Positions 11,367 through 27,274 of a stretch of 64,000 nucleotides of DNA are shown here, one piece after another; position 1 is the stretch's first letter, and each line of letters starts with the position of its first letter. Position numbers and translations under genes: made by a program. The stretch is from contig JBBPUQ010000006.1 in the NCBI GenBank assembly GCA_038501195.1, positions 3,906,001-3,970,000 of the forward strand, in the 5' to 3' direction. Source of the DNA: Nemania diffusa (taxonomy: Eukaryota > Ascomycota > Sordariomycetes > Xylariales > Xylariaceae). The notes below the pieces were generated by a model. That model saw only the letters and a program-made list of their open reading frames with translations. It was not told the DNA's origin and did not search any database.

Positions 11367-11852
11367 TAAGCCTTGCTATTTTGTCAGCTCCCTTTTCAAT
11401 TTATAACGATAAAAAAATAAATCATTTTAACATGATATAAGTATTATTAATTATCAATAGGTTGCAGGCGGTATGAGAGATTTCATTTTCAGGCCGTAAA
11501 ACCTCTAGTGCTGGAGACTTCGATACCAAATACTAGCCCGATTTTTCTAATAGATAGGTGCCAAGATGAACCCCGTTGGTGCTGGGTTAGACAAAATAAT
11601 TGAGAACTCTAATATCATTCACGAGGTAGAGAGAGATTAGGTGATGGACGAGGCACTTGAGCATAGAAAGTATACGCGCACGCAAAATGAAGCCCCTAGA
11701 AGGTAGGAGCATATACTAGGTTAATGCAATTCATTGTAGTCGATACAGTTAACCCTTGCAACACCATACTCTTAATTCCAGCCTTGTTATGCCTTATTAT
11801 TTGCCACCCACCCCGAGCCATCCAGTACTCCAGCAAACCCACCCCCTTCAGC
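11367..11852. other. convergent 3' intergenic region
   Basis: Roughly 490 bp between the 3' ends of the HET gene and the Brl1-type gene. The left part is AT-rich with AATAAA-like stretches (for example around 11414-11422) that could serve polyadenylation of the HET transcript. No gene is supported. Confidence 0.5.
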
Positions 11853-13419
11853 TTAATAATGTTTTGTTGGGCTTCGAGTTTTTGTCGGACTTCTTGACCT
11901 TTCTCCTTTGGAGGGGCTACGTCTTCCCGAAGGAGTTTCGGGGGGCGGGAGTGCTTTGAATCTGGGAGGCGATGCGTCCGTCTCGGGTGTCTCATCATTC
12001 TGCTGTAGCCGGCGGAGAGTATGGCGAGGGGTCTGCGGCTGTATCGCCTGCCAGTACACCTGCTGAGGCACTGCGTGCTCACTCGGGTGTGGTTGGTTGT
12101 AGGCTGGCGCATGTCTTGTAAAGTCGGGATAATCATACGCTGATTTATAGAGTGATCGCCCGCTGAAGAGAAATATAGCAAACAAAAGAACTAACAAAGC
12201 CTGCGATGATGTATTAGTAAAATTCTAGTAGATGAGGACTTGTGTGTAAACGCGAATAATCACGTACGATGGTCTTGTAGGACATGGTGTCGACGATCTC
12301 GTTGATGATCTCCACGATGCTCTTGGCTCCAAGCTGGATCCTCTTGAGGTGGTCCGGGTTCTTATTCATGCAAGTGGACCACTGTTCGCACAGCTGGACC
12401 ATGGCCGGCAATCGCTTCTCTATCGGGGCGCACTTGTTGTTAACATAATCAGAGCGGCACCTGGCCATCTCGTCGAGCATTTCGTCGCGAACAAGGGCCC
12501 GCGCCGCAGCGAAGTCCTCACGTAGGCCAGCTATAATGGCCCATCCAATCCACAATGTCCCTGTCACACAGACGACGCTGAAGCCAAAGTTCAACCAGTA
12601 ACCGAGGATACTCGGTGCGTAAGGGTGTCGCTGAAGGGTGGCTAAGAAGCCCCCAAGCCACCCATCCTTGCTATGCTTCTTCTGGCTACTCGACGGCCTA
12701 CTTGACTGGTATGTGCTTTCATCAGATTCATACTCTGAATCGTCACCTTCACCCGGGCGTATGTAAGGCAGCCGATACCCGCTTACGTCCTTGTCGGCGT
12801 TGTAGCGTTTGCGCTTGCGGACCTTGTCTCTGGAGGCAAACACTGTCTTGGAGATCTCGCCTTTCCCGTTTGCCTTCTTCGGGAACAGTAGTTTCTGCCG
12901 GTTCATTGTGGCGGGCGTGATAGTCATGTGGGCCAATTTCAAGGATTGGTCATGATCCGGTGTCTCTGGGAAGTCGGAGACGTCAGTAGCGGCTGGACTT
13001 GATTCGGCAGCGGATATTTCAGACATGGCATCTACATCGAAGGGCTTCCTAGGCGTAGTGAAAGCAGCATTGCGAAAGGGCGGCGCGGTCGTCGTTCTCT
13101 GAACTCGGGCACTGGGGAAGATGGGGGGAGATCGCGGCTGTTGCATGGGCGTAGGAGGAAGAGGCTTCGACGGGGTCGACTGCGTGCGCGAAAACCCGTT
13201 TGGGCCAGCTGCGCTAAAGCTCGAAAAGCCACCACTAAAAATATCTAGGTCGAGGGGTTAGTAATTTGGTGTTTGTCTATCATCTCAGCGGCTCATTGGA
13301 AGAGACTGACTTTTATCGTGAGGTAGCTTCACAGACTGAGCAAAAGGGCTCGAGGGATCCATTGGACCAGTAGACTGGTATTCCCAGTCCATGGGAGACT
13401 CATAGGTTCGCCGCTCCAT
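11853..13419 (-). CDS. Brl1/Brr6-type nuclear envelope protein
   Basis: Three exons (minus): 13419-13311, 13244-12268, 12200-11853; introns 66 and 67 bp; about 477 aa. The N-terminus (MERRTYESPMDWEYQ) and the Ser/Pro-rich, basic N-terminal half are nucleoplasmic-type disordered sequence. The core is the di-sulphide bridge nucleocytoplasmic transport domain: a first membrane helix at about 249-276 (LGYWLNFGFSVVCVTGTLWI), a lumenal segment with four cysteines at about 299, 308, 322 and 328 (ARCRS, NNKC, QLC, STC), then a second membrane helix beginning at the last intron (ALLVLLFAIFLF). In yeasts Brl1 and Brr6 act at the inner nuclear membrane in nuclear pore complex assembly and lipid homeostasis. 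Pezizomycotina usually carry one such gene. An ATG 60 bp upstream (13479) is in frame but adds sequence not typical of the family. The gene is divergent from IWS1. Confidence 0.9.
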
Positions 13420-14222
13420 GACGAGATTGGAAGAGAGAACGAATAGCGAAAGGCTTGGACCAGGCCAGGTAATTGACAAGGCTACTGAGACTGAAGAGAG
13501 CGACAGGTATTAACGACGTTGGGTGGGAGTTCGCGCGACACGACAGCTCTTCCAGGTGTTACTAGTGCATGCGTGCGTCCCTATAAACCATCAAATCTGG
13601 GGAGCAGCCAAAGCATTCATGATTGTAAAAGTAAACAAAGCTATGCGCCACACGCATGACATGGGAACCGTCGGCAATGCCCCACTATCAGGTTGTGTGT
13701 CTGTCTTTTTTGGAGAAGTACCTGAGTTGAAAGGTACCTAGCCGCTGACACCTTTAGCCCATTATAAACTACCTAATACAGATTAGCTTGTGACGAGCTA
13801 GCCCAATTAAGCGAGAAGCAAGGATATATTAGGCTTAGCTTGCATAATATGGTATGTAATGTTTGTCCCTAAGCCACACGTATTATTCTTATCCGGTAGG
13901 TACGTACTTGCTTCTCTCCAGTTGGTTCAACGCTTCCACTTTGACGGTGCATCTACTTTAACCTTACTTCAAATTCCTCCAGCCAGCTACCATCCTCCTT
14001 CTCTTCTCTTAAAACCACTTCTTGTAGCTAAATCTATCCGCATATCAGCCCTGCATCTTCTAACTTAAATTATCAACCACACCGAGCTTGCGTATTCCAA
14101 GTCTTTGTCACCATCCTTTTTGATCGTTGTCCAGACAGTCCCTTCGATTGCACTTTCAGACGTGTCTAACTCCCCAATAACCAACGAACCGCCTTGCAGC
14201 CTCGAGTATTTCAGTAGCAGCC
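13420..14222. promoter_or_regulatory. divergent promoter region, Brl1-type gene and IWS1
   Basis: About 800 bp between two divergent housekeeping genes. The IWS1-proximal part (13975-14035) is pyrimidine-rich, as is common in fungal 5' leaders, and TAGGTA occurs at 13897-13902. No canonical TATA box at a convincing distance from either start was identified. Confidence 0.45.
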
Positions 14223-15629
14223 ATGTCGGATGCTGAATCGCCAGCGGGCTCTCCCGCAAGACAGGATAACCTCCACGAGGAAACTCCAAATGACGATGCG
14301 TCGACCAAAGACCTGGACGATGGAACGGGCGCCGGCGATTCAGACCGAGACTCAGACGCGCTATCTGAGATAGATGAAGATCAATTCGAAGATTACGACC
14401 CGTCGGCCGTGCGAATCGAAGAGCGCCCTGTCGAGATCGATGAAGATGTAGCGCGGACATTGAAGGCTTCGAAGCGAAAAGGTACCGCGACTAAGAAGCC
14501 GAAAGAAGGCCGCCGCGAGAAGAAGCGAACCCGCGATCGTGACGATGAAGCCGACGGCGAAGTTCTCACCACAAAACGAGCCCGTAAGGCGGGTGGCGGT
14601 GAAAGTCGGAAAGAGTCTCCAGAGCCTGAAAACGAAGAAAACTTGACACCAGAAGAGCGTCGGCGAAGGGCTATCGAACGCGCTGCCGCCAGGGAGAAGC
14701 CCAAGACGAAAAGACGCAAGAAGAGGGACGAGGATGTATGTATCTCTGGTTGATTCTACTACGATGTTGCCATAGCCACAGTTGGTTCGGATCGCTGACA
14801 TTCTCGGTAATTTAGGACTTGGAGGACGAGATGGACGAGAAGATTGCTGATTTGAAAGTCCGCATGGAGAAAGCTTGTGAGGCCGATAATTCCGCCCGAG
14901 AGACTGGCCAACCTGCTCTTCATAAGCTTAAGCTACTTCCACAAGTCACATCTCTCCTGACTAGTAGAGCCTTACAAAACATCGTTGTCGATCCAGACAC
15001 AAACTTCCTCCAGCACGTCAGATTTTTTCTTGAGCCGCTCAACGACGGCTCTCTCCCCGCCTACAATATCCAACGCGATATCTTCCAAGCCTTACTCAAC
15101 CTTCCTATCGAAAAAGAGTCCTTGCGCATGAGCGGCATCGGCAAGATTATCTTGTTCTATACCAAGTCCAAGAGACCCGAGATTGCAATCAAGCGTATGG
15201 CTGAACGCTTGCTCGGAGAATGGAGCCGACCTATCCTGAACCGCACGCACGACTACAAAAAACGTTTCGTGGAGACACGTGACTATGATTACGAGTACGT
15301 CTTTTTCGTCCGGCTCATCTCTTTTGCTCGACTAGTTATCATGTTTACTAACGCAAACCAACAGGGCGGCCAAACGGCGCCAGGCTCAAGACAGTCAAAG
15401 GGCGCTCCCTCAACGCCCAGCCCAGCTGAGCCAACGGGATGCCGACCGCGAGCGCGCCCTTGCCCCTGTAAATCAAAGCAACCGGGCTCGTCTATCTGGC
15501 CTCCCACAGGCCTACACTATTGCACCGCGCAGCACCTTCAACCCATCACAAGGCCCGGAGTTCAAGCCTATTGGTGCCAGTGGATTCGACGCATTCAAAA
15601 AGATTGTCGGCAACAAGAAAAAGAAGTAA
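14223..15629 (+). CDS. IWS1: transcription elongation factor IWS1/SPN1
   Basis: Three exons: 14223-14735, 14816-15294, 15365-15629; introns 80 and 70 bp; 418 aa. The N-terminal half (about 1-175) is acidic then Lys/Arg-rich and disordered, as in IWS1 homologues, and ends in KPKTKRRKKRDED. The TFIIS N-terminal/Med26-like helical domain occupies about 225-305, including RFFLEPLNDGSLPAYNIQRD, IFQALLNLPIEKESLRMSGI and GKIILFYTKSKRPE, followed by RLLGEWSRPI. The C-terminus carries the conserved FNPSQGPEFKPIGASGFDAF and a basic end. IWS1 binds Spt6 and RNA polymerase II in the nucleus, coupling elongation, chromatin reassembly and mRNA export. The second intron would be read through as an alternative tail if unspliced, but splicing restores the conserved C-terminus, which supports the model. 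Confidence 0.94.
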
Positions 15630-17291
15630 ATTCGTGGTCTTCGTCTACGGTCCCTCGGGTCAAGTAGCGCAATGTTCTCTCGTTTGGTGAGAGATACAAA
15701 TAAAGAACCGATAGGAACAGGGTGAAAACAAATCTGATCAGGTGCACGTCACGGAGTTTCGGCGTAACATCCTGCGATTAATGAATGCAATACAATGCGG
15801 CGCTCTAGGACACATACTCCAGTCCCAATTCGAGATCCGTAACAAGAATAGGCAAAGGGGCGTAACATATCTGAACCTTCGTACTATAGTGCTTTAATCA
15901 GCTTGCGAAGAGTGCATAGCTAATAAGTTACTATTTCTAAACGCCGTTCGTGTGTCTATTGCGAATGTTCCTTTTTAAATCCATATATGACCATGTCTGA
16001 TTACTTTTCTACTAAGTATACCTATCCCATGGGGATTTCCTGCTAAACTCAGCTCTAAATTTAGGCGCAGTACATTTCATATTAAATACCTCGTACATTA
16101 CGTGGACGCGTGAAGACAAAATGCGTAAGAATGAAATTAGGATGGAGAGACGATCCCTGGTCACAAGTCCCAGATCTTACTGCTGTATCAAAACTCTTGC
16201 TGAAAAGATCAGACAATCAGATCACTATATTAGAAGATCCTAATCCCAGGTCATCATCTCCAGAAACTACCGCTCACCAGCCACCTAAATTAACCAGACC
16301 GAAACTCCGGGGAAATAATGAGCAGAATGAGAGAAAGGCGGTAGAAAGCAAACTTGTAAAAGCCATCTCGCACATACTAAGCATGTAACTGATCAATCCC
16401 CTAGGCTAGAGACCTACAAATATGTAACAGGCACATCTAAGAGGCTAGTGCAATGGCAGGCTGAATGAAGGTCTATTTACTCTGTGCGAAAACAATACAC
16501 TAAATAAACCAAAACAATAACAACTAAATGATATTCTTTTCAACCACATTAGCAAAAGACGATACATATACAAAACCAGATCTATTCAGTCCACCTCTAA
16601 TAGTATATCAATATAATGCCTCCAGGTCAATCTACACCAAGTTTCCATTTCCTCGCCACGCCCTCTCCTTTCCTTTTCGACAGCAATACATCCAGAGAGT
16701 ATAATGAATCAACGAAGCCTAGAAATGCCAGACATGCCCCAGGTAGGCGAGAAGATACAACCGGACATACTGTATATATATATAATCTACTGGATAGTCC
16801 CCTCCAACTGCGGCGCAATGCCAGCACAGATGAGAACACGATCCAAAGCATGAAACAACACGGCACGATAGAATGAATGAAGTCAAGACGAAATAGATCT
16901 TTGCGGCAAAATAACGCCATGCTTGCATCCCTCGCTCTTTCCATTATAACGATGATGTAATGTGTCTCTGGTCTGGTGTATGAGCAAATAAGAAGAAACT
17001 TCACAATACAGAACAGAAATCAAAAACAAGAACGGCACGTTCAGACAGACAAATAGATAGATGGACAAGATTCCCTCGTCATCTACAAAGTAAGTCTCCC
17101 GCCCCGGTGATTGTTTCGCTTCTTCCTGACACGGAGATATCTCGCTACCCTCTTCATCGATCCTGTTTTCCAGAATGTGGATCTATTCTGCTTCGCTAGC
17201 AGTGTTCGCTCTCCAGACACCGACCAACTCAGTCGTAGCAGAGTAAACTACCCATGCATTTTTTCCCTCCTCAAAAACGAAGCCCACTGGA
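15630..17291. other. convergent 3' intergenic region, no gene recognised
   Basis: About 1.7 kb between the stop codons of IWS1 and the SRPK-type kinase. AAATAAAG near 15698 fits a polyadenylation signal for IWS1. The rest is AT-rich with short random frames; a 92-codon frame at 16110-16388 has no recognisable domain. Long 3' UTRs from both sides could fill part of it. Confidence 0.5.
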
Positions 17292-21100
<3,809 letters not shown>

Positions 21101-21547
21101 CTAGACCTGCCCTGGCTGCACCGGCGCTCTAGGAGGATGCAGTAAGGGGTAAAGGGTAAATGCCGACAGAGAGCTTGTTGTGTGCATGGTCGCGCGCTTG
21201 CGCGTAAACAGAGTTTGAGGTGTGTAAGGGTAAAGGTTAGGAAGTAAGGAGACAAGGAGATACAAAACCACTTACACTGGAGCTGGACCTTCTGTTGTGA
21301 TGATGGGTTTTAGGCCGTCCTTCTTTCTCTTCTTATTTATGGCGGCGCCCGCGACAGCAGCGGGCGTTGAGTTCGTGCCGTTTCCATTTGCGCCGGCCAT
21401 CAGGGGGAGAGTAGCTGAGGGCGCGGTCGGGGATGTGGCGTCGAGGCCGGCTGGCGCTGTCGATTTGGGCGCGGTCATAGTCGGGGGCGCGGTCGCGGCG
21501 CCGGGCGCAGTGTCAGGGTTTGTCGTCCTACCCTTTGTGCCATTCAT
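21101..21547 (-). CDS. small Ala/Thr/Pro-rich predicted protein with a basic motif
   Basis: Not recognised with certainty. The first exon starts at 21547 in a good context (A at -3) and codes an Ala/Thr/Pro-rich stretch ending in NKKRKKDGLKPIITTEGPAP; the KKRKK run looks like a nuclear localisation signal. Read without splicing it ends at a TAA at 21272-21274, giving 91 aa. That TAA, however, lies inside a perfect GTAAGT donor (21275-21270). A pyrimidine-rich stretch and a CCTCCTAG acceptor at 21129 would add a 28-nt exon (21128-21101), giving 99 aa ending in APVQPGQV. Both forms are small. Evidence that it is real: the low-complexity but biased composition, one long frame, and the splice signals; against it: no known domain. 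Confidence 0.4.
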
Positions 21548-24220
21548 CTTTGCAACCTCGCGCCAAATAGGACTTAAGAAATGGATTTAGGGTTTTCGGT
21601 GGTACATAAGCCGAAGCTTCGCGGGAGGGGCACAGTGGCGACGCTATATTTCTTATTATAATTGTCTTCTCGGCGGACCGTGAGGCTCGAAGCTTGCGAT
21701 GCTGCGGTGAAATTGCTTTGGGGGGAGCAATACGAGTCGCACGATTCTGCAGGTGCGGGACCGCGAGTAGGCTTAGCTAGATATTATATAAGCTGTTGTT
21801 TACATGTATAGTGTCAGGCGTTGGGACTGCGCCATCGATATGAATGATGTCGGTCGAGTACCTACTTACCTAGATACCTTAGATAGTATGGAGACCGAAG
21901 TGGCGGCAAGTGGCGGCTTGTAAATGTTCCAGAAGAGGTGCAAGTGCGTTGTATGCACTGTAGGTATAGCTATATAATAGGTATGCACACTACCTAGAGA
22001 TGGGACGAAAATTGGAAGTTAGATGGTAAATAGTGTTTGCAATGTTGAATACCTGCATATGGGTTTGGTGAGATGTCTCACGGAGGACTGGCAGTTCGTA
22101 TTGCTGGCTGGAGCTTGTATCGAAGTTAACCTCTATAACTGTTGTAACTCAAGTGCAGGTGCAGGTGCAAGTTCGTGACGCGTTGACATGTCCAGTATCT
22201 GGGTATATGTATCAAAATCTATGCGTAGACAGACCCGCGACCGGGATGACTGCTGCCACTGTCCAAACACGGTGGGGAGTGGCGGCGCAACGAGGGTTGT
22301 TAACTTGAGGGGGGTGTACCGAGTCGTCTCAGGACAAGGAGCTTGTTTTCTTGCATGTACAGGATAGTAGAGTACTGGATACCTAAGCTAGCAGCCGTGG
22401 TGAATACCTAGACGATATACAGTAGGTACCGTATTTGCATGCACATGCAAAACTTTGTTGCAGCACTTGAGATGATAAAGAATATAGACAAGGGGATCTT
22501 AGTGTGCTAGGTCAATGTAACAATAGTAGGTAGCTTGTCCATCAAGATCATTAAATAGAAGCGGCTGATAATGGCAATGCTACACTGCCCCTCCTTCTCG
22601 CTAGGCCAGATAGGGTACCTATTGTCAGTTGACAACCAGGAGCGATCAGAACAAGACGCTATAGAAGTAGGTAGATTATGTGGAAAAGACGAGCGAGGGA
22701 GGCGGGTGACGATATGGAAAAGAGGGAAAAAGAAACCCTTCAAACAACATCATACCACTTTGTCTTTCTAGCGTGGGGTTTGGACGAGGAGAACGAATGA
22801 GGGTTAATGGTACAAGAGGCAAGAGACGACGATAGTGATGAATCCTGGTGGGATTGGCTTCTCAGATTACACTATGTAGATACTTACTTCATGCTTCTAG
22901 ACTAACGGCCACCAATGAGAGGGCACAACTGCTCACAAGTATGTGGTAAGAGAGTTCCAATATCTACATGTATACCGGTAAGCCTTATAGGGCGTTCCTC
23001 GCTGTAAATGCTGAAGTACCTAGGAAAGTGCAAATGCCTCCTTTCAACAACATCGCCAATTGGATGTATACATACTCCCTAGTTAAGGAGAAGGCAATGC
23101 ATACTTACGCACCCACTATCTAGATCTAGATCATATTGGTTCCTAACGTACACACTAGTCTACTAGGAAGCTTGCATGTGTGGATACTACGTAATACTAC
23201 CTAATATATCAAGCCTATAGGCAATAGATGGAACTCACCTCCCTAGATAGAGTGTCGTCTTCTAAACCACTGGACCAATTTAACATCAAGTTAAAAAAAA
23301 TATGTCCGTGTACCAAATCCAATTTTAAATTTTCAGGGGGTTATATCTCGAGTGTTGGTACAAGAGCAGAAGAAGCCGCCTCGCGAAAACCTATATGAGA
23401 CTATACCGTCGCAACTTAAAGTCTCATGAACCTAGTCAGGAGTTGGTCAGTTTAACTCGAGCAATATTCCTCCTGGGCGTCTATAATTTCGGTTATGTGC
23501 CGCCTATAATATTATTGGCCTCGGCTACCAATCATATAAGAACAATCTCCATGTCAGACAAAATATATGTAAATACAGAAAGTAAGCAGGTTAGCACTGC
23601 CAGTTTGGCAATGATACCCTCCCGCTCCGTGCCTCGAACAAGGTCGTAGCGAAGATAGTTATAAGTGACCCTTGTTATCTTGATTGGGCAATCCGAGGCG
23701 GCTTCAGATTAGATATGGTATTTATAGATGCGCACCACCCGTTGCTGGTACTACCTCTATCTATACTAATTAGGCACCATACTCTCTGTGCCTTTACTTC
23801 AAGTTCTGGTATTATGCTGCACACATGACGTCGGTGTGCGCGATGTATGGCACTGTTGTACCAACATATGGATCGAGTTCAACTCACGAGACATGGGAGT
23901 TCTCCAAACCACGGTAGCAATAGTCACGGCCTTGTGCAACAAAAGTTAGACTACTACTTTATTAATACTAGAGGTAATGAATGACCTACCTGTCATACGA
24001 TTGATTTCGGTTCGATAGATGGCTTATGCTATAGGTTTCCTTGATCTCACCTCTTCCAGTCTTGCTTGCCCTCGAGGCGAGTTATTCACGATAATACCTC
24101 CGATAGTAATTTAACCCAGAGGCCCGACGAGATGCCTAACAAAATGTCTCAAAGTGACGACACCCCGCAGCTGCAGGGCCCTTCCACCACAGCCGTTGAC
24201 AGATCGCACTAACCATTGCG

Positions 24221-24233
24221 AAAAAAAAAAAAA
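24221..24233. repeat. 13-base A homopolymer
   Basis: A run of 13 As in the gene-free interval between the small predicted gene and the M24-like gene. It could also be a spot of sequencing length error. Confidence 0.7.
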
Positions 24234-24460
24234 GCTGCATCGACTTTCCCAGTCGGTCAGTGACCGGACAACCACCCCGCTCTGTTGTCAGAAACAACAG
24301 GATATGGAGTTGCGATTGCATCATACCTAATGCTCTCTCCACTGCACAGCCCGTTCCGGTGAGTGCAGCAACGCCCCTCCCGACCCGTTCGGCTTAGCAC
24401 AACCGAGAGCTAGCCAGCTAGGTATAGCTTATGAGCTACTATGCATAGATAATACTCATG

Positions 24461-24475
24461 TCTCTCTCTCTCTCT
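24461..24475. repeat. TC dinucleotide microsatellite
   Basis: Seven tandem TC units inside the gene-free interval left of the M24-like gene. Confidence 0.7.
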
Positions 24476-25001
24476 GCAGACTACCGTATATGTGCAATAG
24501 TTACCTACTTATTATAATACAGCCTAGCCCCCGCCTTGTCAGAGAGGCTTGGATTAAATAATCAGAACACTGCCTCGGTTCCGTGATAGGTCGTTGGCGA
24601 TGATAATATCAAGACACAAAAATGTAAATAGACAGCAAATTATTCCCTGGGTTTTGTGTTACGATCGGCACTTTCTTTCGCTTTTCTTGCCCGGTCTCCG
24701 AAGCGAGCCGCCGAGGCAAAAAAAACGACCGCGTCAGACACCGGGCTCATTTATAATCGACGAACGGTTGACTCCTGTGACACCGAGTAAAATGACGTTG
24801 GATGGCTGTGTGTGTGTAATCAATCGATCAATCAATTACTAGAGGCAAATACGGATTTCACAAATGACCACGATCCAGCTCGGGAAATCCCGGGATTTGG
24901 TGGTCGGTAGTCCAATGCAGGGGAAAACATGAGGTGTCAGATATTATCATTCAATTTTATAGCCCTACCAACACGCAAGCATCCGCTCAAAATGACTTCA
25001 T

Positions 25002-26590
25002 CTAGAGCTCGCCTGTGCTCTCCAACGATGCCTCAGCCGGCGTCCTGATGAGGAGGAATTCCTCCTGCCGTCCGTAGACCCATTCCCAGGACCCCGTCTG
25101 CGCATCCCAATACACGTCCTCCTCCTGCGCAAACTTGAGCGTCCGGTTCTTCTCGAGGACGAAATTCTCCGCGTAGAGCTCGATGCTGTAGTATGTATCT
25201 TTAAGCAACGGCATGTCGCCCAGTACCGGGACGCCGTCTTGGAGATTCGTCATGCCTGTAGACTAAATGTGAGACCCCCTATACTTTACGATAACCGTGC
25301 TAGCCCCGAAAAATGAGGCAAAAGTGATTGACGTACCTATCACGGTCCCGGCGGAGTGGCCCCATTCACCCGTGGGATGGCAGTAGATCTTGCCCTCGAT
25401 GCCCTCTGCGTGCATCTGATCCAGGGAGGCCTTGAGGATCTCGTTCCCCGTCTTGCCGATCTTCATGTTGTCCTTGACGATGTCCTGGAGGCGATTGACC
25501 TTCTTAAGGCCCTCGATCATGCCCTTAGGAATATCCGCCTCTGTTTCCCCGGGATACAGTACGTAGCCCAGGTGCTGGGTATCCGTGTTGAGCCCCAGCG
25601 CCGTGACGCCGAAGTCCGTGTGGATGAGATCGCCGTACTGGATGGGCCGGTCGGCCGAGGCCCGTGCCTCGCTTCTAGACACGGCCGGCGCGTTCGCGGG
25701 GAAGCCATCTTCCGTCATGACGACGACACCGGGCTGGAACCACGTCGTGTAGTTGAGCGACTGGATCTTCTCGCGCATCCACCACTCGATATCCTAGCCG
25801 CGCGGCGCAACACCATCTTAGTCCTTTCCCATAGAGTAGAGCACGGATGTGCAAACAGACACCCAACTCACCAGAGGCGTGGATTTCCCCGGCACGATAG
25901 TCCTCTCGCTAAACGCCTCCTCGATGATCGCCCACGCCGTCTCCTGCATGCGGCGGTACCACGGGAGCCTCCCGGGGACCATGGTGGCCACGACCTCGAC
26001 GGCGAGCATAGGCCGCAGCACGAAGCGCTCGGCCCACTCGGCGCCGAGCGCGGCCGAGATGGTGTCGAGCTCGCCGGCGTGCAGGCCCGACGCGAAGGCG
26101 ATCTCGGGGTGTGTGTTCAGCGCGATGGAGCGCGGCTGCTGCTCCGCGAGGAGCACGCGCAGCTCCGCCCACACGGCCGCCGTGTTGTCGATCCACGCGT
26201 ACGCGCTCGGCGCGCCGTCGCGGGGCGACGCGAGGAAGAGGTGCGTCGTGCGCCGGCGCGCCGAGAACTGCGCCGCGTCCTTCAGCGCCCAGAACACCGT
26301 GTCCTCGGCGTACTCGCGCTGGCTCATCTAGAGAGATGTCAATCAAACGTCACGTGGGTTATCTGAAGTGAGAGGGGATGACGAACCAGCCATGCGTCGA
26401 CGCCGTATTTGCGCAGCAGCCCCGGGATCAGGGCCTTGCGGTCCGCTGTCCATGAGTTGATGAGGTCGGCCTGCTCTTGGAGCGGCGGCAGTGTCTGGAC
26501 TTCAGGCGTTTTCTTGGTGGCTCCCACGGCGGATGTGGTACCTACGCAGCATGCAGCCACGAGCACAGTCGCAAGACTTGGAGTCCGCAT
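25002..26590 (-). CDS. secreted M24 (creatinase/prolidase-fold) peptidase-like protein
   Basis: Four exons (minus): 26590-26387, 26327-25872, 25793-25337, 25255-25002; introns 59, 78 and 81 bp; 456 aa. The first about 22 residues form a signal peptide (RTPSLATVLVAACCVGTTSA), so the protein is probably secreted. The N-terminal creatinase-like domain covers about 30-215 and the pita-bread metallopeptidase domain about 220-440. Candidate metal ligands are D280 (IHTDFG), D291 (NTDTQH), H366 (GEWGHSAG), E398 (SIELYAE) and E417 or E418 (AQEED). The HPTGEWGHSAGTVIGM motif, split by the last intron, marks the subfamily with a HPxG...GHxAG core rather than classical methionine aminopeptidase or prolidase. 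Substrate is unknown: Xaa-Pro peptides or small amidines are the family's usual range. Exons 2-3 are strikingly GC-rich, creating long false frames on the opposite strand. It is divergent from the CorA-like gene. Confidence 0.88.
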
Positions 26591-27274
26591 CCTGCCTTCT
26601 GTTACGGCTTACTTTAAGCCGGAATATTATAAATATATTGGTCTTTTGAAAGCGGTGTCGATGATAGTGAAGCTCATTGGTCTTCAGCTAATGTGCCGTA
26701 CCCCCGTTGTGTGAGTTGAGCTGGCTCGGGGTTCGGCGATCTTACTAGTTTAGGAAGCTCGCTGCCGAAAAGGTCTAGATCTTATACAAACGGTCCATTT
26801 AGATAAAGGTGAGGTTGAAATAACAACCTTAGTTTTAAGCCGCTTAAATGCTAGCTATTATGAAGGGCTCTGAACACTCTTTATTAATAGTCTATAGTGA
26901 AGATGAATGAACATCTCACAGCTCAAAGTTTACTATATAGATACGATTGCTTTAGCACCCATTGGCCTACCCAAATATGCCTGTTTAAAGATAAGGTTCA
27001 GTCCAGATGTAGGACTCAACGGTTCAGATGCCATCGGCATGTGAGTTTTAATATTTTCATTATTCTATTTGTCCAGTTTCCAGTGCTGTAGCCGCCTCTA
27101 TGTACCATTGCAGGGAAGGTGAAGGATTTCATTCGCCCTCACTTCTGCCGCTGTCAGTTAAAGAGTGGTTAGCTCAATCAAGTCGCCGAATATTGCCATG
27201 CAATGCAACCCCCTCCACCAAGCGAGCTGTTTCTTTTTGTCGATGGCAGCTCAGCAGTCAGACCATAAGATAAG
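26591..27274. promoter_or_regulatory. divergent promoter region, M24-like and CorA-like genes
   Basis: About 680 bp between two divergent genes. A TATA-like AT stretch (26625-26640) lies roughly 40 bp upstream of the M24-like start codon. The rest is AT-leaning with no gene. Assignment rests on position. Confidence 0.4.

Larger units (their letters stand above)
21548..25001. other. long gene-free interval
   Basis: About 3.45 kb between the small predicted gene and the M24-like gene. I find no supported exon on either strand. Composition falls from mixed to AT-leaning. It has many TAGGTA/TACCTA motifs (for example 21859-21872), a 13-base A run (24221-24233) and a TC repeat (24461-24475). It may hold UTRs, an unseen non-coding transcript, or decayed sequence. 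Confidence 0.45.

Noticed and set aside
16110..16388. 92-codon open frame on the plus strand
   Set aside because: No domain, no splice support and AT-rich composition; it probably lies in a convergent 3' region.
23395..23649. 84-codon open frame on the plus strand
   Set aside because: No recognisable domain and random-looking composition in a gene-free interval.
25356..26366. 336-codon open frame on the plus strand
   Set aside because: It is antisense to the GC-rich exons of the M24-like gene, and its Arg/Ala/His-rich translation is typical of a shadow frame.
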